Positions 1-8,732 of a stretch of 64,000 nucleotides of DNA are shown here, in pieces. The notes beneath the pieces are model-generated. The model did not search any database. It was given only the letters and a program-made list of their open reading frames with translations, and was not told where the DNA came from. This DNA is from JBFMHP01 sp964557295. GTDB taxonomy: Bacteria; Pseudomonadota; Gammaproteobacteria; RBG-16-57-12. The position numbers and the translations under genes are program-made. The stretch covers positions 62,001 to 126,000 of the forward strand of contig CAZKZP010000003.1 in NCBI GenBank assembly GCA_964557295.1, written 5' to 3'. Every line of letters begins with the position of its first letter. Within the stretch, counting starts at the first letter, position 1.

Positions 1-1136
1 TAAACAGTTTGATCAAAGAGCGCGACGCGCTGGAGCAAAGGATACTTGAACTTCCGGATACTCAACAAACCATCTTACGGCTGTCACGTGATGTGGAAGT
101 CAACCGGGAGCTCTATACATTGTTATTGAATAATGCCCAGGAGCTCAAGGTTGTAAAAGCGGGCGGAGGCGAAAACACCCGAATCATAGACAGCGCCGTG
201 ATGCCGATCGAGCCGGTGCGTCCGAAAAAGGAGTTCGCACTGCTGCTGTTTGCCGCCGTCGGGATGTTATCCGGGATCGGGTGGGCGCTGTTCAAAAAAT
301 CGCTGTATGGGGGGATCGATGATCCAGATGAAGTGGAGAGCTTGAGTGGCTTGCCAGTGTATGCCGTGGTTCCGCATNNNNNNNNNNTTCCGCATAGCGC
401 GCATGAAAAAGAGGAAAACTGGTTCAGGCGCATTTTTAAAAAATCCGGGGCGGGTATCAAAACGTCATCCTCGCCGCATAACTATACCATTGAAAGCATC
501 AGGTCATTGCGTACCACCATTAACAATGTCCAAAAAGGGGCTGACAATAATCTAATATTGATAACCGGACCGGCGCCGAACGTTGGCAAGTCATTCATCA
601 GTGTGAATTTGGCCTCGGCGTGGGCGCAGTGCGCGGAAAAGGTGCTCATCATCGATGCGGATTTGAGGAAAGGCGGCATCAATCATTACTTCGATCTTGA
701 AGCAAAGCATGGCCTGGCCGAATTGATCATGGGATCAATAAATGTGAATGAGGCAATTCACAAGACGGATGTTAAAGGACTCTATGTGATGCCTTCTGGC
801 GCTTTTCCGCAAAACCCGTCTGAGCTGTTGACACATTCGCGATTTGCCGCGATCGTCGAGGCATGCAGAAAGAATTTTGACAAAGTCATAATCGATTCGC
901 CACCGGTCATTGGTTTGAGCGATGCAGCAATCATTGGAAAAAATGCCGGGATTACACTCCTTGTCATGAAGGCCGGCCAGCATAGAATCAGGGAGATCGA
1001 ACAGTCGATTAAAAACATGAAGCATGCGGGCGTAGTGCCGAGTGGCATCATCTTCAACAATATGAACATGTCCAGGGGGAAGTTCAGTTATGGAAAATAT
1101 TATGGCTACGCTTACACATTCACTTATAAGCCATGA
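1..1136 (+). CDS. Wzc/EpsG-type polysaccharide tyrosine autokinase (5' partial)
   Basis: The reading frame is open at the window edge, so the N-terminal chain-length (Wzz) part lies mostly outside. What remains is the end of the periplasmic coiled coil, a proline motif (PIEPVRPKK), one transmembrane helix (about position 225-300), then a cytoplasmic BY-kinase domain. Walker A is seen as GPAPNVGKSFISVNLA, Walker A' as VLIIDADLRKG and Walker B as KVIIDSPP. The tail is tyrosine-rich (YGKYYGYAYTFTY), as expected for the autophosphorylated cluster. Such kinases control polymerisation and export of capsule or exopolysaccharide at the inner membrane. A 10-N gap at 378-387 interrupts the gene between membrane and kinase parts, with 8 identical bases on both sides. 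The neighbouring flippase and polymerase genes support the role. Confidence 0.9.
   Translation, partial: NSLIKERDALEQRILELPDTQQTILRLSRDVEVNRELYTLLLNNAQELKVVKAGGGENTRIIDSAVMPIEPVRPKKEFALLLFAAVGMLSGIGWALFKKSLYGGIDDPDEVESLSGLPVYAVVPHXXXXPHSAHEKEENWFRRIFKKSGAGIKTSSSPHNYTIESIRSLRTTINNVQKGADNNLILITGPAPNVGKSFISVNLASAWAQCAEKVLIIDADLRKGGINHYFDLEAKHGLAELIMGSINVNEAIHKTDVKGLYVMPSGAFPQNPSELLTHSRFAAIVEACRKNFDKVIIDSPPVIGLSDAAIIGKNAGITLLVMKAGQHRIREIEQSIKNMKHAGVVPSGIIFNNMNMSRGKFSYGKYYGYAYTFTYKP
378..387. other. Assembly gap of 10 N with duplicated flanks
   Basis: Ten Ns lie between two copies of TTCCGCAT (370-377 and 388-395). If the copies are one overlap, 18 bases are surplus. That is a multiple of three, and the kinase reads AVVPH-SAHEKEENW without a break. 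The gap is most likely a scaffolding artefact, not missing sequence. Confidence 0.8.
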
Positions 1137-1214
1137 ATGATGACAATGCCTATATCTGCTCATTGGCTGTATCCGGATGCGCAATGCTATGCCTAGCATA
1201 GGGATGTGGTGACC

Positions 1215-2573
1215 ATGTTTGCGGACTATCTGATGGTTCAGAAATCGGTCGCCGATTTTGTGCGAAGGCTCAATGGGCAAGGCATTGGCGCGATATTGGC
1301 TCGAGGCGCAAGTGGGTCATTCGCGGTTACTGTGCTGGGCACAGCCATGAGTTTTGTGACAAACCTGGTGTTGGCAAGAATATTGGGTGCCTCGGAGTAT
1401 GGCGCGTACATCTACGCGCTGACCGTCGTCAATCTATTGGCCTTGTTGGCAAAATTCGGCATGGATTCTTCGGTCTTACGCTTCGTTGCCTCGTACAATG
1501 CCAAGGGAGAGTGGGATCTGTTGCGAGGAATACTTTTCCGGAGCACGCAGTGGGTGGTAATGGGCAGTATTGTCATTGCGGGAGTGGCAGCGGTGGTTGT
1601 CTTTTTTTTGAGAGACACTCTTGGTCAAAGCCAGTCACTTACATTCTTTATTGCCATGTTATTGTTGCCATTATTAGCCATTTCGGCGATTCGATGTTCT
1701 GCGTTGAATGCCTTTCGTCGTGTCGTCCTCGCCTCACTGCCGGACAGCCTGATCCGGCCACTTGTGATTATCATCTTGGTTGGCGCATTTTACCTTATCG
1801 GCCAGAAGCCGCTGACGGCCTACGAGGCGATGAGCATTAATTTGATTGCCTTGTTCGTGGCCGTTTGTTTTGGGACGGTATGGCTAGTCAGAACCCTGCC
1901 CGCACAAATCAGCCGGCACGCCCTCAGTTATGACGAGCGGCAGTGGATAAAGGTAGCGTTGCCTCTGTTTTTTATCACCGGGGTGCACATGCTTTTGAGC
2001 CAAACCGACATCATCATGCTCGGCGCAATGATTGGTGCGGAACAGGCCGGCATTTACGCAGCGGCATCCCGCGTGGCGGGCATCGTTGGTCTTGGGATCG
2101 CTGCAGTGAATACGATTTCCGCACCGCTGATTTCAGAGCTATACAGCACCGGAGATCAACAAAGGTTGCAGAGGATGATCACAATAGGTGCGCGCGGCAT
2201 GCTAGTGATGACATTCATCACGGCAATGGTACTCATAATATTTGGAAATTCAATACTTGGCCTGTTCGGAGATGAATTCGTGGCCGGTGAGGATGCGCTG
2301 TTTATTTTACTGGCCGGACAATGTTTCAATGTTCTTTCCGGGTCGGTGGGAACAATCATGACGATGACCGGACACCAGAATCAAGCGGCGTTGATTTTTG
2401 GCACGGCGGCAATCATCAATATACTTTTGAACGCTGCACTTATCCCAATGTATGGAATGGTCGGGGCTGCCGCCGCTACTGCACTTACGACCGTGCTATG
2501 GAACTTGGCCATGCTTGCATATGTATGGAACAAGCTCAAGATCAACCCAACTGCCCTGTCCAGGATATACTAA
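1215..2573 (+). CDS. Wzx-like polysaccharide flippase
   Basis: A 452-residue, very hydrophobic protein with about 12-14 predicted membrane helices. It resembles the oligosaccharide flippase / MATE-like MOP superfamily that moves undecaprenyl-linked repeat units across the inner membrane. The N-terminal pattern (GTAMSFVTNLVLARILG followed by EYGAYIYAL) is characteristic of the family. I prefer ATG 1215, preceded by AGGG about 11 bases upstream; in-frame GTG codons at 1206 and 1209 are alternatives. The gene lies 78 bases after the autokinase and 8 bases before the Wzy/WaaL-like gene, so these are probably co-transcribed. Confidence 0.85.
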   Translation: MFADYLMVQKSVADFVRRLNGQGIGAILARGASGSFAVTVLGTAMSFVTNLVLARILGASEYGAYIYALTVVNLLALLAKFGMDSSVLRFVASYNAKGEWDLLRGILFRSTQWVVMGSIVIAGVAAVVVFFLRDTLGQSQSLTFFIAMLLLPLLAISAIRCSALNAFRRVVLASLPDSLIRPLVIIILVGAFYLIGQKPLTAYEAMSINLIALFVAVCFGTVWLVRTLPAQISRHALSYDERQWIKVALPLFFITGVHMLLSQTDIIMLGAMIGAEQAGIYAAASRVAGIVGLGIAAVNTISAPLISELYSTGDQQRLQRMITIGARGMLVMTFITAMVLIIFGNSILGLFGDEFVAGEDALFILLAGQCFNVLSGSVGTIMTMTGHQNQAALIFGTAAIINILLNAALIPMYGMVGAAAATALTTVLWNLAMLAYVWNKLKINPTALSRIY

Positions 2574-2581
2574 CCCTAACC

Positions 2582-3805
2582 ATGGCCAACTTACTTTTGG
2601 CGATGCTTGTGCTGAATGTCGCGATGTACGCGACCAATGTCTATTTGTTTTTTTATGATTTGGGAATGACCCCTATCAAACCGCTGTATTGGTATGTGGT
2701 CACTGCGGGGACGGGGTTGGCCGTTCTGATCACTCATCGCGAAATCATGAACGTGTCATTTCCGAAATCGCTTATGATTTGGATCATCGGCTATATCAGT
2801 TACAACATCGTGAGTTTCATGTTTTCATCGCAAAGTATGGTTGCCACGGATGTATTTATTCTGCAGGTCGAAACCGCATTGCTGCTCTTTTTTCTTGTTT
2901 TGATCATGATGATGGATCGAGGCGTGGATACGGTTCGCTGGATCTTTCTGGCTGTGACCATATTCGCGGTGGTCATGAATATCATCGACTTCTTGGTCCC
3001 AACGTGGTCCAACGTGCCCGGACGAGCAGCCGGTCTTTATGTGAACTCCAACACGGCGGGAAAGGTTATCGTCCTTGCGATGACCGCGTGCATACCCGTC
3101 GTCGAGAAAAGGTTTCGTCTGCTTTTTTGTCTTTTCGTGGGCATTGGGATCATGGTGACCTTCAGCCGCTCGTCGTGGATGCTTTGGGCGGTTTGCGTGT
3201 CCGGATTGACGATTACGGGGCATCTTTCGTTTCGCAACCGCGCCGTGAGTTTTATTTTAGTAGGACTTGTTGCCATTTTCATCGTATTCCAGCTGCTGTC
3301 GGGTGGGGTGGTGCACTTGATCGAAACCGCCGGGTTTGGAAGGTATTTGACGGACAACACCCTCGGCCGACTGGGCGGGTCGGCCGGTGTATTTGAAGAC
3401 ATCTCCGCGGTATCCCGCTTGACGGCGGCCGTCATGGCGCTCGATGTGTTCCAGCAGCATATCTGGTTTGGCCAAGGCCTGGGGTATACCCGGGAATGGG
3501 ACTATATTGTCCTGCCGCATAATATGTATCTGATCACCGCTGCCGAAGGCGGGATGTTTGGGCTGCTGGTTCTGCTCGCGTTTTTCGTGATGCTATGGCG
3601 TATGGCTGACGACATCGGAAAAATATTGGTGATCGGCATGGTGTTTTACTCGATGTTTTCACACACCATGCTGACGCAGCCGCCGATATTGGCAATCGTT
3701 GCGTTCGTCGTCGCGAGTTCCAGGTTTTATCGGAGAGAGGCGGCGAGCGCCAATGAAAAGGAGTCATCGCACATTCAAACTGCCCAGGCTGCGCTAACAA
3801 ACTAG
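2582..3805 (+). CDS. O-antigen polymerase/ligase-like membrane protein
   Basis: A 407-residue protein with about 10-12 hydrophobic helices and the Wzy_C/WaaL signature: VTFSRSSWM in one helix, and late in the protein GQGLGYTREWD with LPHNMYLITAAEGG before the last helices. Family members polymerise lipid-linked repeat units or ligate polysaccharide to an acceptor on the periplasmic face. I chose ATG 2582 because it follows the flippase stop closely; the frame is open further upstream but overlaps the flippase. Whether it is polymerase or ligase cannot be told from sequence alone. Confidence 0.8.
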   Translation: MANLLLAMLVLNVAMYATNVYLFFYDLGMTPIKPLYWYVVTAGTGLAVLITHREIMNVSFPKSLMIWIIGYISYNIVSFMFSSQSMVATDVFILQVETALLLFFLVLIMMMDRGVDTVRWIFLAVTIFAVVMNIIDFLVPTWSNVPGRAAGLYVNSNTAGKVIVLAMTACIPVVEKRFRLLFCLFVGIGIMVTFSRSSWMLWAVCVSGLTITGHLSFRNRAVSFILVGLVAIFIVFQLLSGGVVHLIETAGFGRYLTDNTLGRLGGSAGVFEDISAVSRLTAAVMALDVFQQHIWFGQGLGYTREWDYIVLPHNMYLITAAEGGMFGLLVLLAFFVMLWRMADDIGKILVIGMVFYSMFSHTMLTQPPILAIVAFVVASSRFYRREAASANEKESSHIQTAQAALTN

Positions 3806-3823
3806 CGCCCAGAGGGGGTGATC

Positions 3824-4861
3824 ATGACCGAGTTGGTTTTTTTGGGGGATGTTTATCTGCCAAGGCCGTATGCTTGCGATTTACACCTTGCCGGGCACTA
3901 CATCATCAACCTTGAATCGCCGATCACCTCCGCCATGCATGGCTATCCGGATAAAGTCAATTTGAAGTGCGAGGCGAATTATCTTGAGTCGGTATTTGGC
4001 AAAAAACCGATCGCTGTTTGCTTGGCGAATAACCATATCATGGATTATGGCGAGGAGGGGTATCGAGACACGGTCAGGATCCTGGATGAATCCGGGATTG
4101 GATATTTTGGGGCGGGCTATCTGGATTCTAATTGCAATAACCCGCTTGTGCTGCAAATCGCAGAATCATCGATCGCATTAATAGGCTATGTTTGCCGCTC
4201 CACGAGCCCGGTTTTCGCCACGGATGCACAGCCCGGCGTGATGCCAAGCGATCTGGACCAGATTGTTCACGATATTGAACGCGCAAAAGCGGCGGCCGTT
4301 GACCGCATCGTTGTATCGCTGCACTGGGGAGCGGAGGAGGTGTATTTACCCAAGCCCGCGGATGTCGAGATGGCGCATCGGCTATTGGATGCTGGGGCGC
4401 ACATGATCATCGGTCATCATGCCCATTGCGTGCAGCCCTGCGAGATCTACAAAAGCAAGTATATTTTCTATGGTCTTGGCAACTGTATCATGCCAAGCCT
4501 GGATGTGCCGCGTGACTATGTCGATGGAATGCCAAGCGGCCGGTTCAAAAAGAAGGGGCACCGATGGAATCGAGTGGGTTTGGCCGTCCGCTATGAAGTG
4601 GAGACGAATCATATTTCTGTGACCGGAACTGCGTTCGATGATGTCAGGTTGTCAGCCTGCACCAAAAGCCGCCTCAAAAAGCGCCCGTTACAACGATGGA
4701 GGTGGGGGTATCGTAAGGCGTTCAGCCTATCGTATTTTCACGGGAAAATAAGACCATTAGTGGCTAACTATTTACACAATCCCAAATTGCCCCGACTGAG
4801 TCACTTGCGCTTTATTTACCAGTTGCTCAAATCCCTGGCGCTGGCCCGAGTTTACAAATGA
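3824..4861 (+). CDS. CapA-family (PgsA-like) metallophosphoesterase-fold protein
   Basis: A 345-residue protein with family motifs in order: LGDVYL near the N-terminus, NLESPIT, LANNHIMDYGEEG, SLHWGAEEV, and IIGHHAHCVQP followed by YGLGNCI. These conserved Asp, Asn, Glu and His residues form the metal site of the CapA/metallophosphoesterase fold. CapA proteins are linked to poly-gamma-glutamate and capsule synthesis, with poorly defined biochemistry. No signal peptide or membrane anchor is seen, unlike Bacillus CapA. AGAGGGGG directly upstream supports ATG 3824 over GTG 3818. It is 18 bases from the polymerase-like gene. Confidence 0.8.
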   Translation: MTELVFLGDVYLPRPYACDLHLAGHYIINLESPITSAMHGYPDKVNLKCEANYLESVFGKKPIAVCLANNHIMDYGEEGYRDTVRILDESGIGYFGAGYLDSNCNNPLVLQIAESSIALIGYVCRSTSPVFATDAQPGVMPSDLDQIVHDIERAKAAAVDRIVVSLHWGAEEVYLPKPADVEMAHRLLDAGAHMIIGHHAHCVQPCEIYKSKYIFYGLGNCIMPSLDVPRDYVDGMPSGRFKKKGHRWNRVGLAVRYEVETNHISVTGTAFDDVRLSACTKSRLKKRPLQRWRWGYRKAFSLSYFHGKIRPLVANYLHNPKLPRLSHLRFIYQLLKSLALARVYK

Positions 4862-5055
4862 CGCTGAATGCCATGGTGAGTTTTTTTGATAAATTCCCCA
4901 TGGATTCATGCGGCAATAACAAATCGCGGTTTTCGTGTCAGTGCTCATCAATAGACAAAAAATATGATCTAGACTTTATAAGGCGATATTTTTGACCATC
5001 ACTACCGCGGCATATTCACAAAATCATTCATAGTGCGTGGAATCACTTTTGACCT

Positions 5056-6453
5056 ATGGTGGCACTTATGAGCATGGTAAGGCGGATCGGAATGCAGGCA
5101 GTGCAGATGTCTCGCAAGCGCCATCGGCAAGGCGAGAAATCCGTCACTGAGAAAACGAACAGGGTCGCTGCGGCCGAAAAGCTGAGCGTTGCATCAGTGC
5201 AAACCGTCCAGCGACAGTCCTTGCAACGGATGCTGCAACATGCATATCACAGAGTCCCCTATTATCGCGACATATTTAAGTCAATGGGCTTGGTTGATCA
5301 CTACGGGCAGGTTGCGGTTCAACGATTCAATGAGTTCCCATCGCTCGACAAGAATGTTATCCGTGCGCAAGAGTGGCGGGTATGTGCGGACGATTTGTCC
5401 GATCGGGGATGGTACTTCAATACCTCCGGGGGATCTACCGGCGAGCCGATCCGGATCGTGCAAGACCGGGAATACAGTCAGTGGTCGGTTGCAATGCAGC
5501 GATTCTTTGCCCGCTGGAGTGGCTATTCGAGCGGTGAACCGCGGGTGTTGCTCTGGGGTTCCGAGCGCGACTTGTTTGCAGGCAGGGAGAACGTCAAGAT
5601 TCACCTGTTGCGATGGTTGAGCAACGAGTTGTGGCTCAATACCTTCCGGATCACGCCGCAGTTGATGCATTCCTATGTGCGGCAACTCAATGCATTCAAG
5701 CCCGTGCAGATACTGGCCTATGCGGAGAGCGCATATGAGCTGGCCCGTTTCATCGAGCGGGAGGGGCTTGAGGTATACGCGCCAAAATCGATTATGACCT
5801 CGGCGGGGACGCTTTACCCGCAGATGCGTGCCAAAATCGAACAGGTGTTTCGGGCGCCCGTGTTCAACCGTTACGGGTCGCGCGAGGTCGGCGATATCGC
5901 ATCCGAGTGCGGCCAACATCGCGGGCTGCATATTTGCCCGCTGACGCATTATGTCGAGATCTTGCGGACGGACGGCACGGCGGCGGCTCCGGGGGAGGTC
6001 GGCGAAGTCGTCGTGACGCTGCTGACCAATTTTTCGATGCCGTTCATTCGTTATCGAATCGGCGACATGGCTTCGTGGGCCGAGGCGGCGTGCCCGTGCG
6101 GGTGCGCTTGGCCGATGCTAAAGGAGGTGACGGGACGCGTGAGCGACACATTTTCGACTCGCGATGGATCAAAGGTTCATGGAGAATATTTCACACACTT
6201 GTTTTACTTTCGCGACTGGGTGGAAAAATTCCAGGTGATTCAAGAGGACTTCGAGCATGTCAGAATCCTGCTGGTGGCGCTGGACAAAGCAGCCGACACG
6301 CAAACGTACGCCAAGGATCTCGAAGACATCACCCATAAGATACGCTTGGTGCTTGGCGATGCGTGCCAGGTCGAATACTCGTTTGTGGATCATATCCCGC
6401 CGTCCGCATCCGGAAAGTATCGATACACTATTTCTAAACCGGCCACGGCATGA
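5056..6453 (+). CDS. CapK-like adenylate-forming protein (phenylacetate-CoA ligase family)
   Basis: A 465-residue protein with the adenylate-forming P-loop NTSGGSTGEPI (about residue 125), the acceptor motif FNRYGSREVGDIASEC (about 275) and the hinge region near TGRVSDTF. Family members activate a carboxylate with ATP. The CapK subgroup is common in capsule loci, where the substrate is usually unknown. A Cys cluster CPCGCAW follows the core, as in many relatives. The start is uncertain: ATG 5056 has no clear ribosome site and in-frame ATGs follow at 5068 and 5074. The next gene overlaps its stop (ATGA), showing translational coupling. Confidence 0.8.
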   Translation: MVALMSMVRRIGMQAVQMSRKRHRQGEKSVTEKTNRVAAAEKLSVASVQTVQRQSLQRMLQHAYHRVPYYRDIFKSMGLVDHYGQVAVQRFNEFPSLDKNVIRAQEWRVCADDLSDRGWYFNTSGGSTGEPIRIVQDREYSQWSVAMQRFFARWSGYSSGEPRVLLWGSERDLFAGRENVKIHLLRWLSNELWLNTFRITPQLMHSYVRQLNAFKPVQILAYAESAYELARFIEREGLEVYAPKSIMTSAGTLYPQMRAKIEQVFRAPVFNRYGSREVGDIASECGQHRGLHICPLTHYVEILRTDGTAAAPGEVGEVVVTLLTNFSMPFIRYRIGDMASWAEAACPCGCAWPMLKEVTGRVSDTFSTRDGSKVHGEYFTHLFYFRDWVEKFQVIQEDFEHVRILLVALDKAADTQTYAKDLEDITHKIRLVLGDACQVEYSFVDHIPPSASGKYRYTISKPATA

Positions 6454-7583
6454 ACATCACCCTGGTGATTTCCTCACTCTCCTGTGGCGGTGCCGAGCGT
6501 GTCATGTCGATGATGGCGAACTACTGGGCAGATCAGGGCGCGGAGGTTTCATTCATCACCATGGATACCGCCGCCAGCGATTTCTATGCGCTTGACCGCC
6601 GCGTTCAACGGGTCGCTCTGGGGCTGGCGCGAGATTCCTCCTCGCCGTTGGAGGCGGCGCGTAACAATCTGGCACGGGTCAAACAATTGCGCCGCGCTGT
6701 GCGTACGGCACGGGCCGACGTCATCATCAGTTTTCAAAGCAGCATGAATGTCCTGGTGCTGCTCGCGACCTGGGGGCTTTCGGTGCCGGTCATCGTCTCG
6801 GAGCGGGTCGATCCTCGCCATCATCCGATTGGCGTTGTCTGGGATCGTCTGCGACGCTGCCTTTATCCGGCCGCCGCGGCGGTGGTGGTGCAGTCGAGCG
6901 CGGTTCATGCATGGATGGAACGCCATGTGCCCCGCGGCAAGGTTGCGGTGGTGCCCAATCCGGTGTTGCCCCACGCGCCGTTGCAAGCCGAGGGCGGACT
7001 CAGTTTGCCGTCGCCTTTTCTGATGGGGATGGGACGATTGGTTCCGCAAAAGGGGTTTGACTTGTTGGTCCAGGCATTTGCCTTGGCGGCGCGCGACCGG
7101 CCCGAGTGGTCGGTGGTGATCGTGGGCGAGGGCCCCGAAAAAGGCAATATCGCGGATGTGGCCAGACGACATGGCGTTTATGACCGGGTCCATCTCATTG
7201 GGCGAACCGACCAGCCGGGGGCAATCCTGAATGCTGCATCGATTTTTGTGCTGTCATCACGGTATGAGGGCTTTCCGAATGCCTTGTGTGAGGCGATGAG
7301 CGCCGGCCTGCCAGTCATCAGCTTTGATTGTCCCAGCGGGCCGAGCGACATCATTCGCGATGGCGAGGACGGCGTGCTCGTTCCGGAAAATAGTATCGAG
7401 GATCTGGCGGCGGCAATCCGACGATTGATGGAGGATACCGCTGAGCGGCGGCGACTTGGCCAGCAGGCGCTGCGCATCACCCGGCAGCTGTCATTGCCCA
7501 GTGTAATGGGGCGCTGGAATGACATCATCGGTGGCGTCATTCAGAGCAAGACGCCGGCACCGATGAGCTCTGGTCGCAGGTGA
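6450..7583 (+). CDS. GT4-family glycosyltransferase
   Basis: A 377-residue GT-B fold enzyme. The N-terminal acceptor domain begins with the pattern SSLSCGGAERVMSMMA. The C-terminal donor domain has GMGRLVPQKGFDLLVQAF and the E-x7-E element in SRYEGFPNALCEAMSAG followed by PVISFDCPSGP. It should transfer a sugar from a nucleotide donor to the lipid-linked repeat unit at the cytoplasmic membrane face. Donor and linkage cannot be read from sequence. The start overlaps the CapK-like stop by four bases, and the next glycosyltransferase begins 13 bases after its stop. Confidence 0.88.
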   Translation: MNITLVISSLSCGGAERVMSMMANYWADQGAEVSFITMDTAASDFYALDRRVQRVALGLARDSSSPLEAARNNLARVKQLRRAVRTARADVIISFQSSMNVLVLLATWGLSVPVIVSERVDPRHHPIGVVWDRLRRCLYPAAAAVVVQSSAVHAWMERHVPRGKVAVVPNPVLPHAPLQAEGGLSLPSPFLMGMGRLVPQKGFDLLVQAFALAARDRPEWSVVIVGEGPEKGNIADVARRHGVYDRVHLIGRTDQPGAILNAASIFVLSSRYEGFPNALCEAMSAGLPVISFDCPSGPSDIIRDGEDGVLVPENSIEDLAAAIRRLMEDTAERRRLGQQALRITRQLSLPSVMGRWNDIIGGVIQSKTPAPMSSGRR

Positions 7584-7596
7584 CGAATTAAAACCC

Positions 7597-8724
7597 ATGT
7601 CCGTTCATGACCATATTGCGTTGTACACGCCTTCGCTGCGCGGTGGCGGGGCCGAGCGCGTGATGCTCACCCTCGCCAAGGCGTTCGCTGCCAGAAACAT
7701 CCCGGTCGATCTGGTCCTGGCGCAAGGCGTCGGGGAATACCTCAGGGAGGTTCCGCCCGGTATCAACATCATCGATCTGGAATCATCGGGCGTCCTCGCC
7801 AGCTTGCCGAAGTTGATCAAGTATCTGCGGCGAACAAGGCCGTGCGCAATGCTGGCCACCCAGGTGCATGCGAATGTCGTAGCCTTGCTGGCAAAGCGAT
7901 TATCGGGATCACCTACGCGGCTCATCGTTCGCGAGGCGATCAGTCTGTCGTACAACACGAACAATCAATTTGGTATTCGCGGGAAACTCGTGCCATTTTT
8001 TGCCAAACATTTATATCCATGGGCCGATGGCGTGGTGGCGGTATCCAAGGGATTGGCACGGCAACTTGAGCAGCAGTTGGGGATCGATCCGCAGCGGATC
8101 CGAGTGATCTACAATCCGGTCGCCAAGGAGGAGCTGCGCGAAAGGGCGAAGGCTGCGATCGAGCATCCATGGTTCGAACGCATGGATCAGCCCATCATAC
8201 TCAGTGCCGGCCGGCTCACCCGGCAGAAGGATTTCACCACATTGATCCGCGCGTTTGACTTGGTGCGACAGCAGCTTCCGGCGCGATTGGTGATTTTGGG
8301 CGAAGGTGAATTGCGTCCCGAACTCGAGGCCTTGGTGCAGCAACTTGGTTTGCAGACCTGCGTCTCTCTTCCGGGATTCATGAATAATCCCTATGCCTAC
8401 ATGGCGCGGGCATCCGCCTATGTGCTCTCGTCCGTTTGGGAGGGCATGCCGAATGCCGCGATCGAGGCCATGGTGCTTGGCACGCCCATCATCGCCACTG
8501 ATTGCGAGACGGGGCCGTATGAGGTTCTCGACGGGGGGAAATATGGAAGGCTGGTCCCGGTGGGAGATGCCACGGCAATGGCGGAGAGTATCGCGGATGT
8601 GATAACGCAACGTGGCTCCCATCAGCCCAGCGCAGAATGGCTAGAACTGTTTTCGCTCGATGAGTGCGCGAACAAGTATCTGCACTTTCTGCAAATGGGA
8701 GAGACTCGACAAATTCAACTCTGA
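7597..8724 (+). CDS. GT4-family glycosyltransferase
   Basis: A 375-residue GT-B enzyme similar in layout to its upstream neighbour: LRGGGAERVMLTLAK near the N-terminus, SAGRLTRQKDFTTLIRAF in the donor domain, and SSVWEGMPNAAIEAMVLG with the E-x7-E pair. The two genes may be an old tandem duplication, as they share both motifs and length. Role: addition of one sugar to the EPS repeat unit. Eight bases separate it from the amidotransferase gene that follows. Confidence 0.88.
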   Translation: MSVHDHIALYTPSLRGGGAERVMLTLAKAFAARNIPVDLVLAQGVGEYLREVPPGINIIDLESSGVLASLPKLIKYLRRTRPCAMLATQVHANVVALLAKRLSGSPTRLIVREAISLSYNTNNQFGIRGKLVPFFAKHLYPWADGVVAVSKGLARQLEQQLGIDPQRIRVIYNPVAKEELRERAKAAIEHPWFERMDQPIILSAGRLTRQKDFTTLIRAFDLVRQQLPARLVILGEGELRPELEALVQQLGLQTCVSLPGFMNNPYAYMARASAYVLSSVWEGMPNAAIEAMVLGTPIIATDCETGPYEVLDGGKYGRLVPVGDATAMAESIADVITQRGSHQPSAEWLELFSLDECANKYLHFLQMGETRQIQL

Positions 8725-8732
8725 GGTGCGAT